IMG/VR virus record: IMGVR_UViG_3300042560_001981
Coordinates: 1 to 64,000 of that record
Origin: a virus
Direction: 5' to 3' (one strand)
DNA: 64,000 nucleotides
Shown here: positions 14,255 through 23,324 of the stretch, piece after piece
How positions within the stretch are numbered: position 1 is the stretch's first letter
Layout of the letters: every line of letters starts with the position of its first letter
Notes under the pieces: model-generated
Told to the model about the DNA's origin: nothing
The model's database searches: none
Seen by the model: the letters and a program-made list of their open reading frames with translations, nothing else
Position numbers and translations under genes: made by a program

Positions 14255-15661
14255 TTAGAAACTTAGTTGACTTCTAAACAATACTGCTTTGTCGCCATTT
14301 ACACGTGCGCCTGAACTACCGACTAGTGCATCAAATTTAGTGTCAACATAATTTATCATGAATCTAAGATTGTCGTTTACAAACCATGTCAATCCATATG
14401 TCATAGCAACTGCACGATTTGTTTTACCAGCTACAACTGTGATATTGCTGGCATCAAACTCACTGGCACGAACTCCAATTTGCCATGCACCGTTGCCACC
14501 TTTACCTACAGGATTATTTGGTTTGATCCAGTTGAACGCACCATCTTTGTAGGCATGATTTTCACCTGTAATATTATAAAGTGCTTGTACATAGTAACCT
14601 TTGATTTTTTGGTCATTACCTGTCGTAGGATCATATGTAAAATCAAAGTATTCACCTTGTACTTTTGCACCTTTGTATGCCAATGCTGCTTCAAGACCTG
14701 CACGTGTTCTTTCAGTAGAACCACTCAATGCAGGACCAACAAACCAACTGCTCTGTGTCCTTGCTTCAGTGCGACCACTTGATGGCGTTACACCACTCTT
14801 GATTGTACCAATGCTATAAGCCGCACCCAAGTGAGCAACAACTTCTTTATTACCAGCAAGTTCAGCTAGATTGGTGGTAACACGACCAATGTAATCAAAG
14901 TTATCATTGATAGCATCTTTGTTACCACGACCACGGCTAACTGCCAATTGATAAGTTAGACCCGACACAGGAACACCATGCAACATAAAGCCAGTTTCTT
15001 TTGCAGGAATCAATTCACTGTCATTCTGCCCAATCAAACTACGCTCCATGAAATCAATATTGTTTGAACTGGTCATTTGTTCAAGACTGAATGGCATTTT
15101 GAATAGTCCAAACTGAAATTGCATTTCAGGATTAGCGGCATAGTTTACCCACATCTCATCCATTGTACTCGAACTTGATGAAGCACCAACATCATTACCA
15201 AAGTTTGCAAGCAATTGATACTTGAAGTCTTTATTGAACTGACCACGCACACCAAATCTAGCACGGCGAACTTCTGCTAGGTTCTGATACGAATCCGTGG
15301 TTTGACCGACACCGTAATCTGGTGTGTAGTGTCGATAGTCCATATGTAATCGACCTGTAAATTGGGCAGTCGTGTTACCATCTTTGGATTTGAGTCCAAG
15401 TCCGTTTTCTGTGACTGCTCCATCGTTTGCTCTTGCTTGTCTATACTTGACTGAATCGCTAACGTCTTTGTCGATTCTTCTTTCAGCAAACTTTTTGTTT
15501 TCTTCTTTTTCTTCATATGCTTTGAGTTTATCTTCATATTCTTGTTGAGTGATTACATTCTTCTCTCTCAGAATATTCAGTGTGTCTTTATACTCATCAG
15601 CATATGCTGGAATCACTGCTGCTAAAGCAACTACAATAGAAAGTTTTTTTAATAATTTCAC
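14255..15661 (-). CDS. oprP-like: Phosphate-selective porin, OprP/OprO family
   Basis: 468 residues. A signal peptide (about 1-21, ending AYA) precedes a short helical stretch with coiled-coil character (about 22-66). A long beta-barrel region with alternating strands follows and ends in SQLSF, the terminal-Phe signal for outer-membrane assembly. Length, N-terminal helix and barrel features match PF07396 porins, which pass phosphate or polyphosphate through the outer membrane. The gene sits 9 bases after pstS, so porin and binding protein are almost surely co-transcribed. Exact ion selectivity is not provable from sequence. Confidence 0.85.
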   Translation of the reverse strand: MKLLKKLSIVVALAAVIPAYADEYKDTLNILREKNVITQQEYEDKLKAYEEKEENKKFAERRIDKDVSDSVKYRQARANDGAVTENGLGLKSKDGNTTAQFTGRLHMDYRHYTPDYGVGQTTDSYQNLAEVRRARFGVRGQFNKDFKYQLLANFGNDVGASSSSSTMDEMWVNYAANPEMQFQFGLFKMPFSLEQMTSSNNIDFMERSLIGQNDSELIPAKETGFMLHGVPVSGLTYQLAVSRGRGNKDAINDNFDYIGRVTTNLAELAGNKEVVAHLGAAYSIGTIKSGVTPSSGRTEARTQSSWFVGPALSGSTERTRAGLEAALAYKGAKVQGEYFDFTYDPTTGNDQKIKGYYVQALYNITGENHAYKDGAFNWIKPNNPVGKGGNGAWQIGVRASEFDASNITVVAGKTNRAVAMTYGLTWFVNDNLRFMINYVDTKFDALVGSSGARVNGDKAVLFRSQLSF

Positions 15662-15670
15662 GATATATCC

Positions 15671-16696
15671 TTATTTCCAAATTGGGTTGTTATCTGGTCC
15701 ACGGAAGTCTTTCTTCCAATTTTCTTGTACTAACTTGATTACATCGGCAGGCATATGAACATATTCCAATTCTGTTGACATTTGGCCACCATTCTTGTAT
15801 GACCAGTCAAAGAATTTGAGAACTGCACGACCTGTTAATGTATCTGCTTGTTGTTTGTGCATCAGAATAAAACTTGCACCTGTTGCTGGCCATGCATCTT
15901 TACCTGTCTGCCATGTAAGCAACAAATACATTCCTGGTGCATTGTTCCAATCGGCGTTTGTTGCTGCTGCTTTGAATGTGGAATCATCAGGCAATACAAA
16001 AACACCATCACGATTCTTCAACGAAGCAAATGCAATTTTATTCTTTTTAGCATATGCATACTCAACATAACCAAATGCACCTTTGACACGTTGAACATTG
16101 GCTGCAACGCCTTCATTACCTTTGCCGCCTACACCAGTTGGCCATTTTACTGCTGTGCCTTCACCAACAGTTTTCGCAAACTCAGCATTTGCTTTGCCCA
16201 AGAAATTTGTCCAGATGAATGTAGTACCCGAACCATCTGCACGATGAACTACAGTGATGTTCATGGCAGGAAGATTCAAACCAGGATTCAAATCAGTAAG
16301 TGCTTTGTCATTCCACTTTGTAATCTTACCAAGATGAATGTTTGCAATAATTTCTGGTGTCAGTTTCAATTGTCCTGGAGCAATACCATCAAGATTGAAT
16401 ACTGGTACAACACCACCAATGATTGCTGGAAATTGAACAAGACCTTCTTTATCCAATTCTTCTTTCTTGAGTGGCATATCACTTGCACCAAAGTCAACTG
16501 TTTTTGCCTTGATTTGACGAATACCACCGCCACTACCAATTGATTGATAATTTAGACCAATGCCAGTTTGTGCTTTATATGCTTCAGCCCACTTTGCATA
16601 GATTGGAAATGGAAAAGTCGCACCAGCGCCAGTGAATTCTGCTGCTGATACGACTGAAGATACTGCTAATAGAATAGATGCTAAAAACTTCTTCAT
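15671..16696 (-). CDS. pstS: Periplasmic phosphate-binding protein PstS
   Basis: 341 residues with a signal peptide (about 1-18). It has family motifs AEFTGAGATFPFPIY, SIGSGGGIRQI, FGASDMPL and HRADGSGTTFIWTNFL, the last near the phosphate-binding loop. It delivers phosphate to the host PstCAB transporter. pstS is a known auxiliary gene of T4-like cyanophages and pelagiphages, where it supports growth under phosphate limitation. Here it leads a two-gene unit with an outer-membrane phosphate porin. A palindromic sequence lies 39-54 bases upstream. Confidence 0.95.
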   Translation of the reverse strand: MKKFLASILLAVSSVVSAAEFTGAGATFPFPIYAKWAEAYKAQTGIGLNYQSIGSGGGIRQIKAKTVDFGASDMPLKKEELDKEGLVQFPAIIGGVVPVFNLDGIAPGQLKLTPEIIANIHLGKITKWNDKALTDLNPGLNLPAMNITVVHRADGSGTTFIWTNFLGKANAEFAKTVGEGTAVKWPTGVGGKGNEGVAANVQRVKGAFGYVEYAYAKKNKIAFASLKNRDGVFVLPDDSTFKAAATNADWNNAPGMYLLLTWQTGKDAWPATGASFILMHKQQADTLTGRAVLKFFDWSYKNGGQMSTELEYVHMPADVIKLVQENWKKDFRGPDNNPIWK

Positions 16697-16726
16697 GTTA
16701 TCTCCTATGGTTAGACTACTAAAATT

Positions 16727-16752
16727 ATTCTAGTGTAACGGAACCGTCACAA
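16727..16752 (-). promoter_or_regulatory. Palindromic element and -10-like box upstream of pstS
   Basis: GTGACGGTTCCGTTAC (minus strand, 16735-16750) is a 16-bp imperfect palindrome with one mismatch. TAGAAT follows at 16727-16732. TTGTGAC and CCGTTAC are 11 bp apart, the spacing of PhoB half-sites, but each matches the Pho-box half CTGTCAT at only 4 of 7 positions. Either a phage operator or a degenerate Pho box is possible. Confidence 0.35.
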
Positions 16753-16809
16753 TTTGGAATTTTTTTTAATAGTCCGACCATCGAAGATAATCAGACTTTA
16801 TATTTAGTA

Positions 16810-17802
16810 TTACGCTGCTTTACCCCAAACTTCTTCCCAATTACCAGTCAATGCACCTTTGGCATAATCTGTAGCTCTGTTCTCAAAGAAATTCGTATGA
16901 GTTGGAGCATTAATCATCTCCTCAACCCACGGTAAAGGATTTTTCTTTACCTTGAAAATCCCTTTAAGACCAAGAGAAATAAGACGGCGGTCAGCAATAT
17001 AGCGAATATAACGCTTAACATCTTCTGCATCTAGATTCTCCATAGAACCCATTTGGAATGCTAAATCGATGAATTTATCTTCAAGTTCAACCATTTTCTC
17101 AGCAATGGTATAAATTCTAGATTTTAATTCATCGTTCCAAATTTCTTTATTTTCCTCTATGTAGGTTCTGAATAATTTAATCATTGATTCAGCATGCTGT
17201 GTTTCATCAACGATAGACCAAGTAACAATTTGGCCCATACCTTTCATTTTCCCATGCCTAGGGAAGTTAAGTAACATGATAAAGGAACTGAATAATTGCA
17301 TCCCTTCGGTGAAAGCAGAGAATACTGCAATATGAGTAGCAGTAGAAGCAACATCGCCATTCTGTGCGCTAAGATCAAGTACGTAATCATGTTTGTCTCT
17401 CATCGCCTGATATTCTAAGAATTGATTATACATTGCATCAGGCAGACCCAATGTTTCAATAAGGTGTGAGTAAGCAGCAATGTGTAATGCTTCACGAGCA
17501 GCAAAGCCTAGAAGCATCATACGAACTTCTGGTTGTGGAAAATATGGTAAATAGTTTTTGACATAACCACCAGCAACATCGATATCACCTTGTGTAAAGA
17601 AACGGAAAATATGAGTAAGAAATTGTTTTTCTTCTGTCGTTAATTTATTTTTCCAATCTTTTACATCTTCAGCCATAGGAACTTCCGTGTGAAGCCAGTG
17701 ACTTTGTTCATGTTTCAACCAAGATTCATAGGCCCAAGGATAGTGAAAAGGTTTATACGATGATCTTTCATCTGTTAGTTTGCTAGCGGTTTTTTTAGTC
17801 AT
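16810..17802 (-). CDS. nrdB: Ribonucleotide reductase class I small subunit
   Basis: 330 residues. The di-metal ligands include REALH (E104, H107) and the later DETQHAE. Tyr111 lies at the position of the radical Tyr122 of the E. coli enzyme (ExxHxxxY). The protein makes the radical that NrdA uses to reduce ribonucleotides. It overlaps the thioredoxin gene by 8 bases, so reductant and enzyme are translated together. nrdA lies 1.5 kb upstream in the same operon. Confidence 0.95.
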   Translation of the reverse strand: MTKKTASKLTDERSSYKPFHYPWAYESWLKHEQSHWLHTEVPMAEDVKDWKNKLTTEEKQFLTHIFRFFTQGDIDVAGGYVKNYLPYFPQPEVRMMLLGFAAREALHIAAYSHLIETLGLPDAMYNQFLEYQAMRDKHDYVLDLSAQNGDVASTATHIAVFSAFTEGMQLFSSFIMLLNFPRHGKMKGMGQIVTWSIVDETQHAESMIKLFRTYIEENKEIWNDELKSRIYTIAEKMVELEDKFIDLAFQMGSMENLDAEDVKRYIRYIADRRLISLGLKGIFKVKKNPLPWVEEMINAPTHTNFFENRATDYAKGALTGNWEEVWGKAA

Positions 17803-18052
17803 CTCCGTTTATCCATTCCTTTATTTGTGTTGGTGTCATTACACCAGTTTTTCTTTTAATTACATTGTTTGATTCATCTACCATTACTAAAGTGGGAATA
17901 TTTCTTATTCCGTATTCCATGGCAATATCTGGATTTTTATCGATATCAATCACTTCAATCGATACGCCACTTGTATCGGTTTGGCCTAAGTTTGCGGCCA
18001 TACTTTTACAAGGTCCGCACCAGTCTGCGGTGAATCTAATAATTTTTTTCAT
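17795..18052 (-). CDS. Thioredoxin/glutaredoxin-like protein
   Basis: 85 residues from the ATG at 18052, with GAGGAA upstream. The active site is WCGPCK near residue 12, and the cis-Pro loop is NIPTLVMV. It lacks extra domains. Likely electron donor to the phage ribonucleotide reductase, between whose two subunit genes it lies. Confidence 0.9.
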   Translation of the reverse strand: MKKIIRFTADWCGPCKSMAANLGQTDTSGVSIEVIDIDKNPDIAMEYGIRNIPTLVMVDESNNVIKRKTGVMTPTQIKEWINGDD

Positions 18053-18053
18053 A

Positions 18054-18692
18054 TCATTCCTCATACATGACGGTATTTGTGTCGCCTAATGCCCATTTTG
18101 GATTTTGTTCTACAACATATTTCTTTGTGCAAACTTTAAAGTCTGGAAACTTCAATTGTTTAGGATTACTTGCTGCATCTAAAAACAGGCAACGATTATT
18201 TGGCTGTGCAGCAAATTGACCGTTATCTAGTTCAATGAAATTGAAACTTTTATGATCTTCTGGCCATTCAGCATAACTTGTATCAATAATATTCAAATCT
18301 GGCGCTGAATGGTCTACCGTAAACAAGTAATTGCCTTGATAGAACTGTTTATCTTTAGCATAAAACTTTGCTGTTAGATTTCTCAGAAAGGCTTTTTGTA
18401 TTACAGTAAAGTCATAACTGAAACAATCCCAAATCTGTAACGTATCTAGAGGTAAAAACTTCTTAGGGTCAAGATTCTCTGAGCGTGATACAAACGCATG
18501 GAGAGGTAGTTTGTCATAAATTGCGCCATAGTTTGGTAAGTATGCCTCTATTCTAAATGCTTGACCACGGATGCTTTTAAGTGTCACCCATATACAAGGC
18601 TCATAATCTCCATGACCTTTCTCAAAATCATAAAGAAACTCTTTGCGTATATAACAGTGTACTGGTGGTATGTTTGCAACTAAATGTGCCAT
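18054..18692 (-). CDS. Conserved phage protein of unknown function
   Basis: 212 residues without signal peptide or membrane span. It has many aromatic residues and a beta-rich look. Its fixed place inside the nrdA-nrdB operon, between an amidotransferase-like protein and thioredoxin, suggests a metabolic role, but no catalytic motif is clear. Confidence 0.65.
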   Translation of the reverse strand: MAHLVANIPPVHCYIRKEFLYDFEKGHGDYEPCIWVTLKSIRGQAFRIEAYLPNYGAIYDKLPLHAFVSRSENLDPKKFLPLDTLQIWDCFSYDFTVIQKAFLRNLTAKFYAKDKQFYQGNYLFTVDHSAPDLNIIDTSYAEWPEDHKSFNFIELDNGQFAAQPNNRCLFLDAASNPKQLKFPDFKVCTKKYVVEQNPKWALGDTNTVMYEE

Positions 18693-19331
18693 TTATTTTT
18701 CCATTAGTTTGTTCACGAATTCTTTTAACATAACATGATGCCGGCCTTCATGCCAATGTCTGTGTAGATAAGGTTTGTTGTACCAAAATTCTTCCGCTTC
18801 TAAATGTGGACCTATTAATCCTATTCTACCTTGAATGATCGCTGCTGCATCACCATTCGAGTATCTGGCGACAACATCGTAGTATTCTGGATTTCCGACA
18901 AATGCAGTTCCATCATAAAAGAAGAATCTGTCTGGTACGCCATTCCAGTCACATTCAATTGCTTTGGAGTATGATCGCCTTGTGCAAGTATTCGGTCGTT
19001 TGATGTATTGGACGGCGTTTGCTCCGTACAGAAGATTAAAATAATCAGGCCCAGCCCAATAGGCACCCATACAGATACCAAGATATCTTCCACCATTTTT
19101 GATGTAGTCGGTGATAAGACGCCCATGAGACTTGAAATATGTGTCATAAGAATCAACATCACCGACCCCGCCAGGAAAACATACGAGGTCGACAGAATTA
19201 AAAAAGTCGTTTTCGATTTCATGTTTAGTAAATAATTTATAGGTGTAATCTGAGCCAAGTGCTTTGATTATACCATTGCACGATTGAACTGAACATCTAG
19301 GATGTTGAACAAATAGAGCAATGGTGGGCAT
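18693..19331 (-). CDS. Glutamine-amidotransferase-like / BPL_N domain protein
   Basis: 212 residues. VCFPGGVGDVDSY and LGICMGAYWAG (nucleophile elbow with Cys) match the class I glutamine amidotransferase-like fold of the biotin-protein-ligase N-terminal family (PF09825). A His-rich late region (LHRHWHEGRHH) may supply the catalytic His. The reaction is unknown. Located directly after nrdA in a nucleotide operon. Confidence 0.7.
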   Translation of the reverse strand: MPTIALFVQHPRCSVQSCNGIIKALGSDYTYKLFTKHEIENDFFNSVDLVCFPGGVGDVDSYDTYFKSHGRLITDYIKNGGRYLGICMGAYWAGPDYFNLLYGANAVQYIKRPNTCTRRSYSKAIECDWNGVPDRFFFYDGTAFVGNPEYYDVVARYSNGDAAAIIQGRIGLIGPHLEAEEFWYNKPYLHRHWHEGRHHVMLKEFVNKLMEK

Positions 19332-19332
19332 T

Positions 19333-21129
19333 TTAACCTTCGCAGGCTAAACAAACTTCTTCGGTTGCTAAGGCTTTCAGGTCAATTTCTTCGATTACTT
19401 TTCTTTCGATTCTTTTCGAAACTTTATCCGCTTTCGCCAGTTTCTCTGAGCGGCAATAGTAAAGCGTTTTAAGACCTTGTTTCCAAGCTTGAAAATGAAC
19501 GGCATGTAGGTATTTGATATTTACATCAGGTCTAAAAAAGAGGTTAATGGATTGCGCCTGGTCAATGTAACTTTGTCTGTTAGCGGCGTGGTCCACAACC
19601 CATCGTTGGTCAATCTCCATACTAGTTTTGAACACATTTTTTGTCCATTCATCCAAGAATTCCAAATGCTGAACGGAACCATCGTTTGCAATGATACTTG
19701 ACCAGACTTCTTGGTAATCCAGTGATTTGCCTGCATCACATTTCTCCTGAATAATTTTATCAAGATATTTATTTTTGTTTAAGTGTGCTCCAGAAAGAGT
19801 ATCTTGGCGATAGGCATTTGCACGATAAGGCTCAACAGAAGGGCTAGTGTTGCCCATGATAATGCTGCTAGAAGCATTAGGAGCAATGGCCATAAGATGG
19901 CTGAAGCGTAAACCGGTGCCCTTAGCATCCGGTGCTTCGCCTCGTTCACTGCCAAGTTTAACATTCGCTTCATTTAATTTCTCTCTGATATTTTTGAACA
20001 TCTTGTTGTTTACACCCGTTGCTAACGCCGACTCAAACGGTATGTTATGTTTTTGTAGATAAGCATGAAAACCAAGAGCCCCCACACCGATGCTGCGCTC
20101 TTGCTGAGCAGAGTACCTGGCTCTAGAAATGTAATCAGGAGCGTTGTCAATAAAGTGCTGAAGTACATTATCCAGCATCTCGGCCACGTCCCGAAGAAAA
20201 AGTTCATTATCTTTCCACTCATCATAATACTCCAAATTTACAGACGAAAGACAGCAAACTGCGGTTCGCTCTTTATCTGTAGGTAAAATAATCTCACTGC
20301 ACAGATTTGATTGCTTGATGCTCAGACCTTTTTTCTTTTGAAACTCTGGCATCATACGATTACTTGTATCGATAAAATGAATGTATGGTTCGCCAGTTTG
20401 CATACGAATGTCAAGAATTCTTTGCCATAGTTCTTTAGCAGAAACCACTTCACGAACTTCATCGTTATGTGGATCAATCAGTTCCCAATCATCATTAGCA
20501 TTTGAATCTTCCATGCAAGTTTGAATTAATTGCATGAATTTATCTGTGATATTAATTCCGTGATGTAAATTCAAACAACGAAGATTGGGGTCACCCGTGG
20601 GCTTTCTCATTTCCAAAAATAAAAGAATATCAGGATGAGATATGTCAAGGTAGGTAGCATAAGAGCCACGGCGTGTTCGGCCTTGTCTGTAGGCCAATGA
20701 TGAAGCATCGTAAGTACGTAAGTGAGGCATAATGCCAACGGACTTATCATCAGCAGAACGAATACCCAATCCAATTCCAACGCCGCCTCCTAACATTGAT
20801 AACCAGTTTACTTCCGACAAAGTATCGACCAAACCTTCCGCACTATCATCAAGATAAGGGAGAAAACAAGAGATAGGAAGACCACGCTTACTGCGGCCAA
20901 AACTAAGAATAGGAGTAGAATAAGAAAGCCAATGCTTAGAACTATAGTTATACAGGCGTTGAGCGTGTTCAATATCAGAGCTAAAAGCTTTTGAAACATA
21001 TGCAAACCTTTCTTGAGGAGAAACTTCAGTCTCTCTCATATAACTCTCTTTTAATCTTTTAATTCCAAGTTCATCGAATAAACTATCTCTCGAATAATCT
21101 ACTACAATTCCGTTTACGATATCTTCCAT
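19333..21129 (-). CDS. nrdA: Ribonucleotide reductase class I large subunit
   Basis: 598 residues, shorter than the 761 of E. coli NrdA because the N-terminal ATP cone is missing. It would therefore lack the usual dATP off-switch. Substrate Cys in GLPISCFL, the N-C-E motif in SNLCSEI, the partner Cys in AVCCLSSVNLE, and the C-terminal CLACEG pair are all visible. Makes dNDPs for phage replication with NrdB (16810-17802) and the thioredoxin. Confidence 0.95.
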   Translation of the reverse strand: MEDIVNGIVVDYSRDSLFDELGIKRLKESYMRETEVSPQERFAYVSKAFSSDIEHAQRLYNYSSKHWLSYSTPILSFGRSKRGLPISCFLPYLDDSAEGLVDTLSEVNWLSMLGGGVGIGLGIRSADDKSVGIMPHLRTYDASSLAYRQGRTRRGSYATYLDISHPDILLFLEMRKPTGDPNLRCLNLHHGINITDKFMQLIQTCMEDSNANDDWELIDPHNDEVREVVSAKELWQRILDIRMQTGEPYIHFIDTSNRMMPEFQKKKGLSIKQSNLCSEIILPTDKERTAVCCLSSVNLEYYDEWKDNELFLRDVAEMLDNVLQHFIDNAPDYISRARYSAQQERSIGVGALGFHAYLQKHNIPFESALATGVNNKMFKNIREKLNEANVKLGSERGEAPDAKGTGLRFSHLMAIAPNASSSIIMGNTSPSVEPYRANAYRQDTLSGAHLNKNKYLDKIIQEKCDAGKSLDYQEVWSSIIANDGSVQHLEFLDEWTKNVFKTSMEIDQRWVVDHAANRQSYIDQAQSINLFFRPDVNIKYLHAVHFQAWKQGLKTLYYCRSEKLAKADKVSKRIERKVIEEIDLKALATEEVCLACEG

Positions 21130-21148
21130 TAATTCTGCTCCAGTTTTA

Positions 21149-21826
21149 TTATTGATTTTCTACAAATTCGTTCGCCATAGGAAATACTTTGGCGATTACT
21201 TCTGCACATTTACGTGCAACTTCCATGTGTTCTTTCTGTGTGCCGTTTGCGGAACGGAGTTGTATGTAGTGGATCCAACTACGCAAGGTTCCATTCATGT
21301 ACAAACGTGATTTGGTCAAGCCTTCAGGTAAAACTGCTCTGGCTTGTTCTTTGGCGATACCATTATCAATAGCCCATTTATAGGCTTGTTTAACCCTTAG
21401 AAGAACCGAAGCTTGTTCTTCTTCCCATCTTTCTTGTAAATAATCATCATCTATTTCAATACTGTTCTGACGATTCTTCGTATCTTGTAGTCTTGCTTCA
21501 CGATAAACAAATGTATCATCCAATTCAGCAGTTGGGTCAGCATAGCGTTGACTAAACTCCTGAAAAGAAAAAGATCGATGCCTCAATATCTGTCGAGCAA
21601 TGTCACGGGTCGTTTCAATTTCTAAACACATACTCACCATTTCCAGAGGCGACCAGTGCTGATTTTTAATCAAATAACGAATTAACTTCTCACTTGTTTC
21701 CGTGTTCATTTGATTGCTAGGGTTTGACACTCTAGCACAGAAAGATATTAACTCTTGTAAATCCTTTTCAATGCCACCACCTAATGTTCTTGGTATTTGC
21801 GAATAACTAATCAAGTACACTTTCAT
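21149..21826 (-). CDS. thyX: FAD-dependent thymidylate synthase ThyX
   Basis: 225 residues, normal length. The ThyX signature RHRxxSxxxxSxRY is present at 82-95. It makes dTMP from dUMP with FAD and methylenetetrahydrofolate. It sits between primase and nrdA, overlapping the primase stop by ATGA, and works with the dCMP deaminase at 51758-52174. Confidence 0.95.
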   Translation of the reverse strand: MKVYLISYSQIPRTLGGGIEKDLQELISFCARVSNPSNQMNTETSEKLIRYLIKNQHWSPLEMVSMCLEIETTRDIARQILRHRSFSFQEFSQRYADPTAELDDTFVYREARLQDTKNRQNSIEIDDDYLQERWEEEQASVLLRVKQAYKWAIDNGIAKEQARAVLPEGLTKSRLYMNGTLRSWIHYIQLRSANGTQKEHMEVARKCAEVIAKVFPMANEFVENQ

Positions 21827-22848
21827 AATTTTTTCCAGAATATAAATTTAGTTTGTGCTTCAAGACCTTTAAAGGTGTTACTACTTATAATATTTTCTAT
21901 TTCGTCCGGTGAAATACCACTCATGACCATCTCATTAATATCTTTAGCTGCAATTTTATCAGGCCAAATTACTACATTGTGGTCTAAATTGATTGCATCT
22001 TGCATCAATTTCACGATTTCTTTATTTCTAGGCTCATTATCAAAGATTAAAAGTTTTCTTTCACATGAAATATTTTTTGCTGTCACAGAGAGATTAGAAT
22101 CACATGATGCAACACAATTTTTCAAGAATAAGCTATCTATAGGACCTTCAACAATTTTTACGGGTTGATTTAGGTCCAATCTTTCCATACCAAAGATAAG
22201 TTTGTGATTACTATCATTGGTACGTAAGGTTACGTATCGTATTTTTTCTTCTGAGGATTCTAATGCACGGCCAGAAACAGCAATAAGTTCATTGTGTTCA
22301 TCATAGAAGGGAATTATTAGACGAGCATCGTCAATAATTTTTTTGCCATGATTTGGTATGAGGCTATCACAAAACTTCTTATAAGTCGAGGTGAATAAAA
22401 GTCTATCGTAAAAACGAGAAGGAATTTTCCTCTTCGTTACATATTCTAGACAAAAATGTCCACTTGGGAGTTTTTCGACCCATTCTGCATGATCGAAACT
22501 CTTTGCTCGATCAATCTTTCCAAATCTTGTCGTCGGGACATCAAACGCTTCTGGTGCATATCGTTCTCCTGTATGTCCCGATTTATATTTTTCAAGTGTA
22601 TATTCTCGATATACAGCTGGGTCGACATGTTTGATGAGATTCGCAAGATTTGTTCCTACCCCACAGTTATGGCATCGGTAATAAAGACCATTGCCTTTTT
22701 TATAGACATATCCTCTTGCCTTTAATTTGTTCTTTTGGCTATCGCCACAAATTGGGCAAGAGAAATTCCAGAGATTTGCATCCTTTTGCTTAAAGTTTCT
22801 AAGGCGAGCGGATACTAGTTTTATGTATTTAGAGTCAATGTGTAACAT
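21823..22848 (-). CDS. DNA primase, T4 gp61-like
   Basis: 341 residues, close to the 342 of T4 gp61. The zinc domain has CPICG (31-35) and CHNCG (59-63). The TOPRIM core has VEGPIDS (233-239) and FDNEP (269-273). It makes RNA primers on the lagging strand with the gp41 helicase. The start is almost on top of the promoter at 22857-22885, so the transcript may be leaderless. Confidence 0.9.
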   Translation of the reverse strand: MLHIDSKYIKLVSARLRNFKQKDANLWNFSCPICGDSQKNKLKARGYVYKKGNGLYYRCHNCGVGTNLANLIKHVDPAVYREYTLEKYKSGHTGERYAPEAFDVPTTRFGKIDRAKSFDHAEWVEKLPSGHFCLEYVTKRKIPSRFYDRLLFTSTYKKFCDSLIPNHGKKIIDDARLIIPFYDEHNELIAVSGRALESSEEKIRYVTLRTNDSNHKLIFGMERLDLNQPVKIVEGPIDSLFLKNCVASCDSNLSVTAKNISCERKLLIFDNEPRNKEIVKLMQDAINLDHNVVIWPDKIAAKDINEMVMSGISPDEIENIISSNTFKGLEAQTKFIFWKKL

Positions 22849-22856
22849 AGTTGCAT

Positions 22857-22885
22857 ACTATAACACACATTGATGTTCATGTCAA
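22857..22885 (-). promoter_or_regulatory. Sigma-70 promoter for the primase operon
   Basis: TTGACA (22880-22885), 17-bp spacer, TATAGT (22857-22862) on the minus strand. The predicted transcription start is within about 2 bases of the ATG at 22848. It drives primase, thyX, nrdA, thioredoxin and nrdB. Confidence 0.8.
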
Positions 22886-22886
22886 A

Positions 22887-23324
22887 TTATCCAAAAAATT
22901 TGCCTAAGAATCCTAGGTTAACATTGGACACTAACCAGGCAAAAACAACGACACCCCCGGCAACCATCCATCTCCATTGGGATAACTTTTTAAGTTCATC
23001 ATCCTCTTTTCTATTGTGTTCGGTGATATGGTCACGTAATGATTTTATTTCATCCATAATTCTACGCTCAGTCAGCTCTACCTTATCAGATAGCTCACGG
23101 CTAATTGTGGTAATTCTGGAGTGAATCTCTTTTATATCCGAATTGGTGCTTTTTTCTCGGTCGTTCATGTCGTTGTAGATTTGGTTGACGATACGATCCT
23201 GGTTATCGACAAGTTTCTCGATAACTTTATCCATTTTGTCACATAGTTGAGTTAATGTTGCTACTTGGGTTTTCAGGACACCAACGTCAACCTTCAATTC
23301 TACTTCTTTTATTTCTATTGCCAT
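22887..23324 (-). CDS. Coiled-coil protein with C-terminal membrane anchor
   Basis: 145 residues. A long heptad-rich helix (about 10-115) is followed by WRWMVAGGVVVFAWLV, one membrane span, and a short tail. This shape is common in aquatic phages near the lysis region; it may be a lysis accessory or membrane scaffold. Function unknown. Its start shares a base with the upstream stop. Confidence 0.65.
   Translation of the reverse strand: MAIEIKEVELKVDVGVLKTQVATLTQLCDKMDKVIEKLVDNQDRIVNQIYNDMNDREKSTNSDIKEIHSRITTISRELSDKVELTERRIMDEIKSLRDHITEHNRKEDDELKKLSQWRWMVAGGVVVFAWLVSNVNLGFLGKFFG

Noticed and set aside
15848-16543. Long open frame on the plus strand opposite pstS
   Set aside because: It mirrors the codon pattern of pstS, is full of Cys/Trp/Phe in improbable mixes and has no ribosome binding site.
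14255-16696. Host contamination or misassembly carrying pstS and porin
   Set aside because: Same strand, tight spacing and similar base composition as the flanking phage genes nrdB and the LpxH-like gene.
19008-19235. Second amidotransferase fragment in another frame
   Set aside because: Shadow of the gene at 18693-19331; no independent motif.
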